Part shown: positions 1 through 12,174 of the stretch, piece after piece
Layout of the letters: each line of letters begins with the position of its first letter
Numbering within the stretch: position 1 is the stretch's first letter
Assembly: GCA_027922465.2 (NCBI GenBank)
Contig: BQMF02000815.1
Location: forward strand, 28,911 to 92,910
Reading direction: 5' to 3'
Source: Turritopsis dohrnii
Lineage: Eukaryota; Cnidaria; Hydrozoa; Anthoathecata; Oceaniidae
Length of the DNA stretch: 64,000 nucleotides
Notes under the pieces: generated by a model
What the model was told of the DNA's origin: nothing
The model's input: only the letters and a program-made list of their open reading frames with translations
Databases searched by the model: none
Translations under genes and position numbers: made by a program

Positions 1-937
1 TTTTACTGTGCTCCCCCTCGTTTTCGTTTCTTTTCAAAACAAACTTAAAAAAATTAAAACCATTCGTTACCGTGTAAATAAACATCATTTTTTTCTGCAT
101 TCACTGCACTTCTTCTGTATAGCCACATGATTTGATAACTAAAACGAAATAAGTAACCCTGAAAATGTGCTGGATACATTCTTTCACTCGCATTTCTTCT
201 TTTTTTTCCACTGACATAAACCATTTCACTGTGATTTTATGTTGTAAACAAACATTTAAATACATGCATAATAAAAGATGATCTTACTCACTTACACATG
301 TGCTAATTTTTCTTTTATTAATCTAAAATACAACAACAGTATAACAGTTTAGCAATAAACACGATTATAAAACGTGTTTTATAATAATAAACCTTCGTAT
401 ATACAAACCTGTGTTTCTTCGTCAAATTGACAACCGAGAATGAAAACCGTTTGAAAGCAACGAACTTTTTGGAAATCGTCAGCCAATCAAATGATAACTC
501 ACTTACAATACAATACAATACAATACAATAACAGTAAAAGTACAACAATAAAAGTTTTATTATTAAAACTTTCTCATTTCTTCTTCAAAAGAGCAGCAGA
601 AATGAAGAACCTTATCAACGGACTCTGTTGCTATGAATTTTTTTAGCCAATCAAAATAGCGCATTTCAAGAGTTTTCCTTTATAAGCCAATAAAAACGAT
701 GAGCGCCGGGGCTTCCCCATATATAAGACCTTGTTCAAAGCCACCGTTCCCTCATTTTGATGCAGTAGGAAACGGTTTCATTTCGGCCTTTTTATTTGGG
801 CATATAAGCCCATTGGCAAATGGACTAACTACCGCTATATGACCACGATTAAGAAGATTTTGACCGTAAATTTTGAAAAAAACCATCACTCTCTAAGTTA
901 AATGTGTTACACACGCACGCGGATTAGTATAGCGCGA
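1..937 (-). mobile_element. Non-autonomous Helitron copy A (5' part only)
   Basis: Read on the minus strand, the unit starts with TC at 937 and lies between A and T, as Helitrons do. Its 5' terminus (TCGCGCTATACTAATCCGCG) and the following CACTCTCT-containing block match copies B, C and D. The 3' end lies outside the window. It shares with B and C the stretch containing 'ctgtgtttcttcgtc' and the AT-rich block with the 'ttagcaataaacacga' string. No protein is supported; the short minus-strand frame at 318-548 is low complexity. It is more divergent from B and C than they are from each other. Confidence 0.7.
504..530. repeat. CAATA pentanucleotide microsatellite
   Basis: Five tandem copies of CAATA inside Helitron copy A, visible directly. 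Confidence 0.9.
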
Positions 938-2179
938 TGTATATAAGGCATTTTGGGGACCAGAAATCAAATGGCTTTTAATCTCATTTCCCCCACAATC
1001 TGCAATTAGCTGCACAATGTCTTTAAAATTGTGTGTATGCCCAATTTTTCAGAATCATAAAATGCGTTACTCTAAAAAATGCATTAATTACAAAACGATT
1101 TTGACTAATCTTAGTAGTTGCATTGGCTAGGCTAGCGTCTACTAGTAGTTTATGGACACTAGCAGTTTATGGACATGAGTAGGTCTTCGTCAAATGAAAA
1201 ACACGCCTCATTTTTTTCAGGTACAGCATTGCTGGAAGACGCATTAGCTTTTTCAAAATTGGTTGGTTGACTGATATCGATATTTACAGTATTTACATTT
1301 TCTTCCATAATTACAAAATTGATATTACTACTATTTACATTTTCTTCTATATTTAGACCATGTTAGCATTTCCAAAGATTGTTGTGTAAAATCCTGCTGT
1401 CATACAAAATATTTGAAAATTCACTCAACTTCAAAAGTTATTATTTTTCTTTTGGATCGCGCTGGCCGATAGTGTTTTTTTTTTTTATCGTCTTCTTTGA
1501 TTTTTTGGCTTTCCGGTGAGATCTAATTTGCCCAGTCTGGTATTCTGTGAAAAACTTAAATTACTGGTGAGAAATGATCTGATTTGCCGGTTTTCCCGCC
1601 AGCGGACACAGAAATATTCTACCAAGATGTTCAGCGCCGTAGATTATCTTGTTGAATCGATGTCAAACTTTGTAGATTATGTAAGAAAGGGCTGGGAAAC
1701 CCAAAAATCGCCCGGAAAAGTTGTTTTGAGTAGCCCTTTTATGACATTCAATTAATTTTCCACTATATCAGTTTCTACTTTTTCGCTGGAAAAAATTTTT
1801 TCTTTTCTGGTACAAAATTGGACACTTAAATCCTTTCTCTTTCCAACTGTGTAATTATTTTCCTATAAATATCACTCAATTCGGTGAGGAAAAGCACCTC
1901 AAAGTTGGATATTTCATCCCTGATTGCAATGTTTTCCTTTTTCGAAAAAAATATGAAAGATTGAAATTTCTAAATGGCAGATTTCGGTATAAATAAACAT
2001 TTGACAGGAGTAAAATAAGGTATATATGCATCACCTCAGTTTTAATTGATTTATTATTATTTATTATTTAAGTTTCTAGGTGTCTAACCATTAATTTTGC
2101 TTGGCCTTTTTACTTATCAGCATCTGTTGGAGCGTGTAAAACTAGATTATAAATTCAATAAAGAAAAATTGTTGAATTA
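938..2179. other. No gene recognised
   Basis: A+T-rich sequence with no recognisable protein, RNA gene or transposon terminus. A small duplication of 'agtttatggaca' is visible near 1147-1172. A 79-codon plus-strand frame at 1516-1755 has no family signature and is not supported as a gene. Confidence 0.6.
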
Positions 2180-3004
2180 CTAGCGGCCAAGGCGGCGTCG
2201 CTCGCCGCCGGTATCCACCTGCTCTGTACCACTCTATCAATAAACATCAAATATCCTTATAAGCCGCTTGTACAACTTGTGCTCAACCAGAACCAGAGTC
2301 GAAGTCACAACCTCTGGTAAAACCAATCTTTCATCAGTGTAACAATACACTCAAAACGTAGAGAGAGAAAGCTTCATTTTTTTATTAGCTTTTGTTTTAA
2401 AAAAGTTACGCGCTCTAACATGGGTGCTATCAAACAGGGGGAAAATGGTTTCTCTTCTTAAAAAGTTCACAAAGAGGAGAGAAAAAAGGCACGTGTTAAA
2501 TGAATAAATAGAATAAAAAAACGTTCGTTCAGAACGCTTAACAATTAAAAGAAGAAATTAATTTATTAAAAGAAAAGCAAAAAAAAAAACCATTTTGTTT
2601 TGATATGATACTTTTTTTTACCTATCGATTTTTAAACATTTTGATTGCTCAAAAAAAAAGTTCACCCGTCTCAGACAGTCAGGCAAGAGTTAGTGGCACA
2701 CCAAACATATGCTACCACGTTCTGCCACTGCTGCTTTTTGTCCAAAATGTTTAATCAGTTAGTTTCTTTGTATTTAGTTGATGTATTGTTTTCAAAGCCA
2801 AGTCAACGGGGAATATAAATCTTACAATAATGATAAAAACAAAACGTTATTCCTATTAGTTCATCAGCCAAAAAACGTCACGTTCGATTGGGGTCGCAAT
2901 GTATTTGCTTCGAACTCACGTCGCACACAAAAAAATAAATAATTTCGTTCACAACTCAATCTACCATTTTGCGTGACTTACAAACAAACACACAAACAAA
3001 CAGA
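2180..3004 (-). mobile_element. Helitron-like unit with a GC-rich 3' hairpin
   Basis: On the minus strand the unit ends in CTAG at 2183-2180. The GC-rich hairpin GGCGGCG-loop-CGCCGCC lies about ten bases before it and the flanking plus-strand base is A, the standard Helitron 3' architecture. The proposed 5' end (TC at 3004, followed by a TGTTTGTTTG-rich tract) is weak. The interior contains a 'cgttcgattgggg' block also found in copy D near 58723. The same GC-rich hairpin is found as an internal relic in copies B and C. No coding sequence is recognised. Confidence 0.5.
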
Positions 3005-3568
3005 TGGAGAATCGGCTATTAATATATAGAAATAAATAAGTGAAGACTATGGAAAATCAACGGCAGAACAAAGATGAATCATTCACAAAGCTTTTTACTT
3101 TCCCTCTAAATAACAGTTTCTTTGATGATAGTAAGTTATTTTTATTATTATGATTTATAATAAATATACATGTTAATAAATTTTATTAATCAATAAAAAT
3201 ATTTGCCATATTTTAATTTTATTATTAAAATATGTTTTAATTTATTTTTGCATAAACGTTTCCCTTTCGCCATCATCAGTGTCATTGTATAAAATAAATT
3301 AAAGCATGTTTTAATGATAAGAATTAAATATCTTACTGAAATTATAAGTTTATTGTCTGCGTATGCCCAGATGGACCTATTAACAATGATGATTTGTGTC
3401 AGTTTAGCTTCATATTTATTGGTGATTTTACTGCAAATACTGATCAAAACTACTAAAATTGTTGACATTTTACCTCAAAGTTCGATTACGACTGGGGCAG
3501 GAGTTAATTGGACCCTTGTCGTGGTTGATTTTCGAGCGTAAATAACAAATATCCGTTTTATATTCAAG
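3005..3568. other. A+T-rich spacer upstream of LINE
   Basis: No gene recognised. Highly A+T-rich with TTATTA-type simple sequence around 3135-3235. Overlapping open frames on both strands at 3190-3541 look like shadows. Some of this could be 5' untranslated sequence of the following LINE. Confidence 0.5.
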
Positions 3569-4186
3569 ATGGCGTGCAGAAATGTTTTTGTCATATGGAT
3601 TTTTATTATACTACTTTTGACTGGCAATGCTGAAAGTTGTAATGCAACTCCTATTAGAAGAAACAAGTTTTCTCTTGGACACTTTATTATTCGTGGTTTA
3701 TATGGAAAGATTGAGTTGTTTACCGATTATATAAGGAGGCAGGACATCGAAAAACCAGACTTGGAATTGATTTGCTTGGAGATTCTTTCAAAACACACAA
3801 AACCGTATTTTCTTTGTGTTTTATATCGCCCACCAAAGAGCTCCAAGCACACAAACAGAAACTTTATGGAAACTTTTGAAACTATGCTATCAAAATTGTC
3901 AACCGAAAACAAAGAAATAATTGTTATTGGAGTCGTAAATTGCAATTACCTTGACAACGAAAGTGACAAACCGTTTAAAGATCTTGTATCACTTTATGGC
4001 TTTATACAAACGATCAAAAGCCCCACGCGCATAACACCGCAATCAGAAACGCTAATTGATGTTATTTTGTCCAAAAAACCAGAGTCATTAATGGACGTTA
4101 CAGTGATACCATCCACGCTGAGTGACCACGACATAGTTTGTTGTACTAGAAAACCAATAACAGAAAGGAATCTTTTGAAACTATAA
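3569..4186 (+). pseudogene. LINE endonuclease domain (damaged)
   Basis: This is the endonuclease/exonuclease/phosphatase-like domain that would nick target DNA for target-primed reverse transcription. Supporting motifs are a strand reading YRPP, the metal-site region (normally GD.N, here GVVNCN, so the aspartate is replaced by valine), a TRIT block with TLIDVI, and the C-terminal SDHD motif. The N-terminal catalytic Glu region (SETW in relatives) is absent, suggesting an internal deletion. A hydrophobic stretch at residues 7-20 resembles a signal sequence but may be fortuitous. The frame ends at a frameshift near 4170-4186; the reverse transcriptase follows in another frame. Confidence 0.75.
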
Positions 4187-4188
4187 CT

Positions 4189-6306
4189 TGCAGAGATTAC
4201 TCCAAGTACAAGCCTGAAGACTTACGCAACGAATTAACAGACGACTGTTTTTATTCAGTGCACTCAGAACATAATCCCCACAAAGCTTGGATATTATTAA
4301 AAAGTATCCTGTCAGAGAAATTCAACCACCATGCTCCTATGATAACAAAGCGAGTGAAGGGAAAAAAGTCTCCCTGGTTAAATCGTGAGATCAAGAAAGA
4401 GATGAACTCCCGTGACGCACTTCATCCCAAATTTTGTAAGTCTAAGTCACTCTTGGATTTCGAAGCTTTCAAAAGGCAACGCAACAAAGTCAACATTATG
4501 GTGAGGAAGGCGAAAAACAAACATATCCAAGAAATCCTGAAAGAGTCTGTAAATAACCCAAACAGGTTCTGGAACACCCTGAAAAAGATTTTCCCAACAA
4601 AGGAAAATATTTCCACCGCAAAGACTTTCTTGATAGACAGGATATTAATTTCGAACGCCTCAAAAGTTGCATCTGGATTCTGCAACTTCTTCACTAACAT
4701 GGCTGCCAATGTGAAATCCCAAGCGATTTTATTAAAGAACTTTGTTTGGTCGAAACCTAAAGAAACCTTCCCAAAGACGTACGGTACTTTTCGTTTTAAA
4801 GAAGTAGGTGTTAACGACGTACTAAAACACCTTAAACGTCTTAAAAGGAAAGAGTCCTCTGGCCACAACAACCTACCCCCCGGAATGATCAAAGATATTG
4901 CAACATCAATCGCTAAACCACTCACTCACGTCATAAATGCCATTTTGAAAAAACGAATCGTTCCTGAAGACTTTAAGTATGGAATCATCACACCCATCTA
5001 CAAATCTGGGCCAAAGCAAGAACTGGACAACTATCGGCCAGTTACTGTCTTGCCTATATGCTCTTAAGTGCTCGAAAAATGTGTACATAACCAAGTCTCG
5101 GATTTCCTAGAGGAGAAAAACTTACTTTCGAAAACCCAGTTTGGATTTAGCAAAAACAGAAACACCGAAAATGCAGCTACTATTTTTCTAGATCAGATTT
5201 GTGAGAAAATGAACAATGGTAAAATGACAGGTGCCATCTTCATCGACTTAAGTAAGGCTTTTGACACATTGAGCCACGCCCAAATCATCGAGAACATGTC
5301 GAATTATGGTATAAATGGTAATGAAAGAGAACTGTTTGTGAACTATCTTTTTAACCGCAAACAATCTGTTCGAATCGGTGAGGAAGTCTCGCAAGCAGAA
5401 AATGTTATGTGTGGTGTCCCGCAAGGTTCCATTGTGGTTCCGTTACTATTTTTGTTAACATTTAACGATATCGAATCAAAGCTGAAACATTCAAAAATCA
5501 TTACGTACGCAGATGATACAGTCATCTATCTTCCAGGAAAATCGGCGGAGGAAATCCAGAAACTACTACAAGAGGACTTTACCGCGGTAGCTGACTGGTT
5601 AGAGTCTATGGATATGGTAAGCAACATAAAAAAAGGAAAAACTGAAGTAATGCTCTTTAGTATTATGCAAAAACTCAAAGCCAACAATGTGCTTGATATT
5701 TGTTACCGATTTAAGCAACTCTCGACCACGGAAAGTTACAAGTACCTTGGAGTTAAGCTGGACCAAGCACTGTCCTTATGAGAACATACCAACAACGTTT
5801 ATAACAAGGCTGCTGGTAGACTCTTCTTGTTAAAACGTATACGTCCACAACTGACAACTGATGCAGCCCTAACGCTATACAAGACCATGCTACTTCCAAT
5901 CTTCACCTACTGCTCCATACTTACCAGTTTATATATCGAAACATTCGAGAAGAAAGTCAGAAACTTCAAAAAGAGAGCTCACCGCATCATCTTCAAATGT
6001 CACGCCCCGAACAACAAGAAAATGGTATCGATTCCCAGCCTGCAAAAACGTCGCATTTGCACCCAAGTTTTTAATTGCATCAAAGAAAACGTCTGTGAAA
6101 ATCTTAAGAACTATTTTGAAGCCATGTCAAACAATACATGAAATCCAAATAAACTGATTAGGCTACCTCGTATGACGCTGGAATCAGCAAAGCGGAGTTT
6201 TAGATTCACGGGTGCAAGTGAATATAATAAACTACCAATTAAAGTGCGAAATGCTGCAACTACAAAAGAATTTTTAAAGATATATAATGAAGTTTTTAAC
6301 TTGTAG
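4189..6306 (+). pseudogene. LINE reverse transcriptase with three in-frame stops
   Basis: The reverse transcriptase of the same LINE lies in one frame from just after the endonuclease to a TAG at 6304-6306. It is interrupted by TAA at 5065-5067, TGA at 5779-5781 and TGA at 6139-6141. Motifs in order are NYRPV, KTQFGF, FIDLSKAFDT (first catalytic Asp), GVPQGS, YADDT (catalytic pair) and YLGV, then a thumb region with LYKTMLLPIFTYC. No frameshifts are seen inside this stretch, so decay is mostly point mutation. It cannot make an intact enzyme. Confidence 0.85.
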
Positions 6307-6552
6307 GAAGATATTATTTTTACCAGTTTTAACAATTTAATTTCATTCTACACATTAGGCTTTCACAATTTTTTCTTTTCCTTTACAACTATTTATTTCT
6401 CCATTCTCTTTTCTTCTCTCTCTAACTTTAATGATAGTTATTAACACAGGACCCATGGGAGAACAGAAATTTTGTAAATATGTTTGTATGTATATATTGC
6501 TAATTTTTGAATGGTCATCCTGTATTTAAAGATTCGTAAATAATAATAATAA
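6307..6552 (+). other. LINE 3' untranslated region and (TAA)n tail
   Basis: Non-coding A+T-rich sequence between the LINE stop and a short TAA repeat. The tail is the insertion site of Helitron copy B. Confidence 0.7.
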
Positions 6553-9088
6553 CTAGTATCCCGGGTAAAAACTTTTTACCGAACTTAACTTCGAAAACAT
6601 TAAGGTCAAATCCACCATTCCCGTGTACGTACCCCATGACGAAAAAATAAATCATAGAATCGCAACTCAAAAACATCCCAGGCGGCGTCGCTCGCCCACC
6701 CATGTTCAGTATGCGTTGTGTTGCAAAATTTAACTCGTGTAAAATAGCAACATGGCTCAGAATAATATATTTATACGCAGAAGAGAAGTAACTCTAATGT
6801 AAAAAAAATGGCAATATATGACACAGAACTGTTTACCATACATACGAAACCAAACATTACAAAATGTTAATTCAAAACAAAATGATACCTTCCAACTTTT
6901 TCTTTTGTTCAAAAGTTACTTCTGGACTGCAACCATTAATGAATTTTTGAAATGATATAGTTAGTTCTTCCCAAAACCATCAACATCATGATTAAAACCA
7001 TGAGTTTCATTTCTTCATGCTTTTTTTATTATTGCCTAAAAGAATAATGTTTCAATTGTAATACCGAAAAAGAAAAAAAAAGAAACAAAAAAAAAAAGGA
7101 AATTCAAGTACGTATTTATCCTAAAAACAATAATTAAGAAGAAAAATTTACACAAAAGATAAAAAGTCACAAATAAAATCATAAATTCAAAGTTATATAC
7201 CTAGGCATAGTACGTAAACGATTACCATAACACAAAATATGCATAAACGCGATAAAATATAAACTTAAGAAAAATACAGCCAACAACACTTATTTTTTGT
7301 AAGATAGTTTCATTACACAGTCATTAAGTAAGTAAATCTTAAGTAACCCTCTCGACATAACCCATCATGTGCTTCATTTCTATTTTAACAGATCAAAACA
7401 TTAAAAAAACATATACAAAAAACCTAATCATGCTATGACGAAATCTAAAGAAAAACAAAACAAAGTAAAAGAAACTTTGAAAATGTATTAACCTTAAAAA
7501 TAATAATTAAAAACACAAACGTAATGACAGAATTAGTATAGCTGAAAAATTTTTAACATATGAAAACATTCGTGGAGCCATTTTTTATTTCCAGTTCAAA
7601 GCTCCTCTCTGCTGGAAAATTCAAAACACAACAGTAAACATCCCTCTTATCCTTTATGTATCCACTAATACTAACTGTGTTTAACTAAATAGATACTATT
7701 TTAACTTTACCTCTCAATACCAATTCACATCATCATAATCATGTTAGTAAACAATATTGATCATGATCTGTAGTAGCCATTATCAACTTCTAAACTCTTT
7801 ACTTTCTATATTTCATACCTGTAAACAAATTAATAACACTCGATTTACTTTCCAGGATACTTTCCTATTGTAAACATACACTTTCTCCTTGCTTACTACT
7901 GCAATTCCACTACCATTTTTATACCGTGAAAGTCATAAAAATGCTTTCTTCGTAACTTCTTAACTGTGGAGCCATTTTGAATTAAATAAAATAAGGAACA
8001 GCAACTTCGTTACCAAAACAAATCATTAACTGCTCGAGGGACATGCATCTTAATGATTTGATCGTTTTACTCTGTTTTTACTCTCTTTTAACGCTGTATT
8101 TACTAAATCCGTTTGACTCATGTACTTACGTATACTACTTTATATCTTTTCCAAACAATTTCTCCGAAAAGAAGTAAAACCATTTTCTTCACCAATGTAA
8201 ATAAACAGCATCCTTTCTGCAGCCATTTTTAAACAACTTCAACTTCATCTACACTACTCTACTGCTGCACTCCCATAACTATTTGATAACTATAAAAAGA
8301 AATACGTAAACAGCTCGTAAAATAAAAATAGAATTTCTTCATCTCGTTCTTCGTTTCTTTTTCCTCTGAAAAAACCTATATATAAAAAACAACATCTCTT
8401 TAAAAACTCACCTAAGCATGTGGTTATACCTGTTCTTTTATTAATCTAAAATAAAATCTAAAATACAATAACAATAAAAGTTTAACAAGAAATTGATAAC
8501 TAAAACGTAAACAAACAATAATACCTTTTGTTCGTTCGATCTTTCTGCAGCTAATTTTTAAAAACTTCACTGCACTTCTTCTGTATATCTAATAAATATG
8601 ATTTTTCATTGTAAACAAACAACTAACCCGTGTTCTTTTATTAATAAGAGTAAAAGTTTAGCAATAAACACGATGATAAAACGTTTTATAATAATAACAA
8701 TACCTGTGTTTCCTCGTCAGTTCTTTCGTCGATTTGCTGCCTACAACAATCAAATTTAAATTAAAATATTCGTATACAAAAAGAAACACGTCTTCTTCGC
8801 GAAGTTTCTTGCTCACGAAATGATCGTTGACAAATTTCGAACGATTAACATTGCATTGCTCGCACTCCTCCAAAGACGTTTTTCGGCTGATTTCCACTGC
8901 GCAAACCAAAAATAACAAAACGGAGGAGCATATACTAATCGCGGAAAATGAAAAAAAGTGTTCTCGCTTTGGCGTGGTTTTACGACAAAAAGGGAAAAAA
9001 TAAGAAGGATTTGACCGTGAAAAAAAAACAAATATGTCACTCTCTAAAATAAAAGTGGTATGCACAAATGCGAATTAGTATAATAAGA
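6553..9088 (-). mobile_element. Non-autonomous Helitron copy B
   Basis: On the minus strand it begins TCTTATTATACTAATTCGC (9088) and ends with the hairpin GGTAAAAAGTTTTTACC followed by CGGGATACTAG (6553). It lies between A and T without a target duplication. It is nearly colinear with copy C along its whole length, with small indels. A second, older GC-rich hairpin (GGCGGCG-CTCGCC) sits about 120 bp inside the 3' end. No Rep or helicase is encoded. Short minus-strand frames at 8658-9065 are also present in C but show no domain and probably reflect shared non-coding sequence. Confidence 0.85.
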
Positions 9089-9110
9089 TAATAATGAAAA
9101 ACAGAAACCA

Positions 9111-10669
9111 ATGGAAGTGGATTTTGATATCAACTTTAGTAAGTCTCCTTTTTTAAAATTTGTGTCGTTTCATTTTCTTTGTCTTTGTTTTTACACACAA
9201 AAAATTGACTACACTTATTTATCACACCAAAACATTAGAAGTGAGATGATAGAGGAAAGTTCAAGTAATGCAGATAGTGAAAGTGATCTATTAGTATCAC
9301 TAGTAGACAGTTCTGGTGAAGTTGCGTTAAAGAGATTCTGCACAACAATTCAGCTCTAAACTTTGAGTATATTAGCTATAAAGGTTTTGAAAGAATTCTT
9401 GAGATTGCTTCGAAATATTGTGGTTCAAGGGATAAAGCAGTGTGTACTATGCTTGCTAATGTTGGAATAAACAAAGAACCGTCAAAGATAAGCAATTTAT
9501 GCCGAAGTCATGAGAGGTTCCTGAAGAAAGTAGAACTTAAGAAACTGGATGGCAAGACTGAAATGAGGAAGGAATTCATAAAAAATGATGTGAAATTTCC
9601 AGATCTAAAGATGTTTGACACTGAGAAATTGCAGCATGGTCACCTTATCTTGTCAGACCAATGTGTCATAACAAATCAAGTGTTTTTGTCTTTATGTAGA
9701 GCAAAAACCTTGGTTAAGATTCGTTGGGAGGATATTTCACAGTTCTTAAGTAGTTACTTCGAAATGAGTGAAGAAATCTCTCCAAATGCCACTGAGAGAC
9801 TTTTTAAGGATGTACAAAACACAGCAGAGAAGCTTCACAGGAAAAAAGCAAATACTGAAAGAAAAGAGTTCTTGATCACACCGTTGAGTTTGAAGAAAAC
9901 CCACAAAAGACCAGATGAAAGTGGCTTGACTGCTCAGCAGAATGATTCTGAGGTAGAAATGCACTACCAAACTGAAGTTAAAAGTCTTCATGAACAATTT
10001 GACCTTTTAAATGGGTGTTACACTGAAATAATGAATGAAAGTGAAGCACAAAATGAACTGCATCAGAAGGAAGTTAATCGACTGAAATGTGAAATTGAAA
10101 AACTCAAAAGCAGGAACAGCCTCTTGAGGTCGAAAATAATGGAAAAGGAAGATGAACTTGTAAAATTCAATGCCAGAAATTATGGAAAAAGGGAAAGACG
10201 CAAGCAAGAAAAAATCGATGAACTTATGAAAATAAACAACAAATTAATGGACAAAGTCACTGCATTAGAAAGACATAATGCCACAATAGCCCATAATTAT
10301 GACTGTCAAAGAAAAAGGCTTCTTTACTATAAAAAACAATTGGTGCATAGTAGCAGGAAATCGTCAATTGACACAGATAAGTTAAAGGAGAATGTTAGGT
10401 TCTATGAAAATTAAAGTTTTCAGTTGCAGGAAAAAATCCACGAGCTAGATGAGAATTGCATTCAAACTTTCAAAAATGGCAAATACTCAGATGAAGTAAG
10501 AATTGTATTTTATGAGTTGCTGAAAAGAAACATTCGTGTTGAGAATTGCAGTAGTATAATCAGATTGATATTGAAGCTGGCAAATAAAGACATTGACAAA
10601 CTGCCCAAGAAAAGTTTAACTGCTGAGTTTATGGTTGAAGCTGAAATAGTATCTAAATTGCTGGTGTGA
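9111..10669 (+). pseudogene. Broken coiled-coil protein of unknown family
   Basis: Three plus-strand frames (9111-9359, 9440-10414, 10424-10669) read as one protein separated by frameshifts or stops. The first part is acidic and serine-rich and passes through a frameshift near 9340-9360 into a globular segment containing ILEIASKYCGS and RWEDISQFL. From about codon 165 of the middle frame there is a long Lys/Glu-rich coiled coil with heptad leucines. The last frame ends at TGA (10667-10669), but similarity in style (SLESDNNCLHID) appears to continue a few codons beyond before sequence turns into repeats. I do not recognise the family. Charged coiled coils followed by an 'LH.D' segment are common in multicopy invertebrate orphan genes, so it may be transposon cargo. 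Confidence 0.5.
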
Positions 10670-10754
10670 GAAGCTTCGCTGGAAAGTGACAACAATTGCT
10701 TACATATTGATGTACGATGGCCCTGAGGGGTCATAAACTCCCCCAAAAAAGAAC

Positions 10755-10885
10755 AAAGCTTCTCAAAATTTGAACCCAGTTTCTCAAAAAATGAACGGAG
10801 TTTCTCGAAAAAAGTGAACAGAGTTTCTCAAAAATTGAGAACGGAGTTTCTCAAAAACAGTTGAATGGTGTTTCTTTAAAAAAAG
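10755..10885 (+). repeat. Degenerate minisatellite (GAGTTTCTCAAAAA unit)
   Basis: About five imperfect copies of a 25-28-bp unit built on 'ggagtttctcaaaaa' and 'tgaac', directly following the broken coiled-coil gene. A second short duplication of 'aaatatggctgcaaa' follows at 10907-10936. Confidence 0.75.
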
Positions 10886-11238
10886 GAGCTTCCGAACAGA
10901 TTGAAAACAAATATGGCTGCAAATATGGCTGCAAACAATTCATGTCTGTTGGGTGGCTGGCACGTTGACTCTTCCATCATCATCTGAATTTTATTATTTT
11001 TATTTTGTTTTTGCATGGTATTATTGTATACTTTGCTGAATAGCTTGTGGACAATTGGATGTTATATACTTTGCTAAGTCAATGTTTATTTAGACAACTT
11101 GTTGTCTGTAGAATTTTGCATTAAGTCGTTGACAGATAAGGGTTTTTTCACAGTTTGGATTTGACTGTATAGATTACAGTCATAGATCACATAACATATA
11201 TGGTACCTTTTAGTTTTATATGTAAATATAAAGCAATA
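10886..11238. other. Spacer before HECT-like gene
   Basis: No gene recognised. A+T-rich sequence that probably includes the 5' region of the following gene. Confidence 0.5.
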
Positions 11239-12174
11239 ATGGATAACATAATCAAAACAGCAGTTGATAGATGTTTGTCGAGTCAGCAATCATCCTCAAG
11301 CTCATCTCAAGATCAAGATACCACAAGTCAACCACAAAGCTCTAGCAAAACAGAAAGTCGGTTAAGTGGTTTACTATCTAAAATCAAGTCAAAATCGAAA
11401 TCAAAAGGAAAAACAAAAGGAAAAACTCGAAAAGTTCAAGTTAAATGGCAAAGATATGATGATGAACAAAAGAACTTTGTATATGTCAAAGTAAGCAATG
11501 GTGGTGGTAGTAGATTTGTTGAAATTTTTGAGGAAGCAACTCTTCAAGATGTAAAACAAAAAGCTATTGACTTGTACTATGATGATGATTGCAGTCAAAA
11601 TTTGTTTAGTGAAAGTTCATATTCAATAACTTTCACTCTTGCCAACAGCGGAAGTGTAGACCTTGATGAAAGTGAAACACTTTCTCATTACCTTTCAAGA
11701 AAAGGATTGATTGTGTCAAAAACCTATTTCATTTTGAAAAGTCAGTGTTTTTAACCATTCCTAAATGATGATTTACCAGAGGCTTTTCCAAGTGTGACAA
11801 CTCAAGTAAAGAGGAAAATACGTGGCACCTGCAACAAAACGATGGATGACAATCTAATTGATTGTTTGACATGTCAACAAGATGCAGAATATCAAGAGAG
11901 TTTATTATTAGACTCATTTATGTCTGTGCCAATAGCATCTATATCAGCACCACCAGCAGCTGAAACAGGATCTTCGATTGATCCTATTGACATTTCATCA
12001 ATTTCACAAGATGGACCAATTCCTGTTGAACTTGAAGAACCTGATTATCTCAGTCTTACAGATTTACGAGAGTGCAGATGTAGTCACTTTGGTGAAAGGA
12101 ATAAGACTCATCAAATTTTTATTCACAGATCTAGAGTAAAAGATGATCTTATTGATCATTTCAAAGATGAAAAG
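11239..12174 (+). pseudogene. HECT-like E3 ligase-related gene, N-terminal half
   Basis: The likely start is ATG 11239 (MDNIIKTAVDRC); an upstream in-frame ATG at 11200 is less convincing. The protein has a Ser/Gln-rich segment, then a Lys-rich stretch with KSKSKSKGKTKGKTRK. Next is a globular domain with VQVKWQRYD, GGGSRFVEI and YFILKS, typical of the region N-terminal to HECT in multicopy invertebrate proteins annotated G2/M phase-specific E3 ubiquitin ligase-like. The frame ends at TAA (11752-11754) and continues in another frame (11794-12174) through LDSFMSVPI, an acidic stretch, IHRSRVKDDLI and FKDEK, the linker before HECT. A donor-like GTATGA follows at 12175. Recognition is by pattern recall and should be tested by profile search. 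Confidence 0.55.

Larger units (their letters stand above)
3569..6552 (+). mobile_element. Decayed CR1/Jockey-type LINE
   Basis: Endonuclease-like and reverse-transcriptase frames are followed by a ~245-bp 3' region ending in a (TAA)n tail at about 6537-6552, as in CR1/L2-group LINEs. The tail is interrupted exactly at 6552/6553 by Helitron copy B and resumes as 'taataatg' at 9089. The 5' end is not defined. No ORF1 or PHD finger is visible, so the copy is probably 5' truncated or belongs to a lineage lacking them. Confidence 0.8.

Noticed and set aside
1516..1755. 79-codon plus-strand frame
   Set aside because: No domain, no neighbours and non-ATG start; expected by chance in this composition.
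3190..3541. Overlapping frames on both strands before the first LINE
   Set aside because: Low-complexity A+T-rich translation; neither strand shows a domain.
8658..9065. Minus-strand frames inside Helitron B, also present in C (17934-18305)
   Set aside because: Conservation is explained by the two copies being the same non-autonomous element; phenylalanine-rich translation without a domain, and the frames differ in extent.
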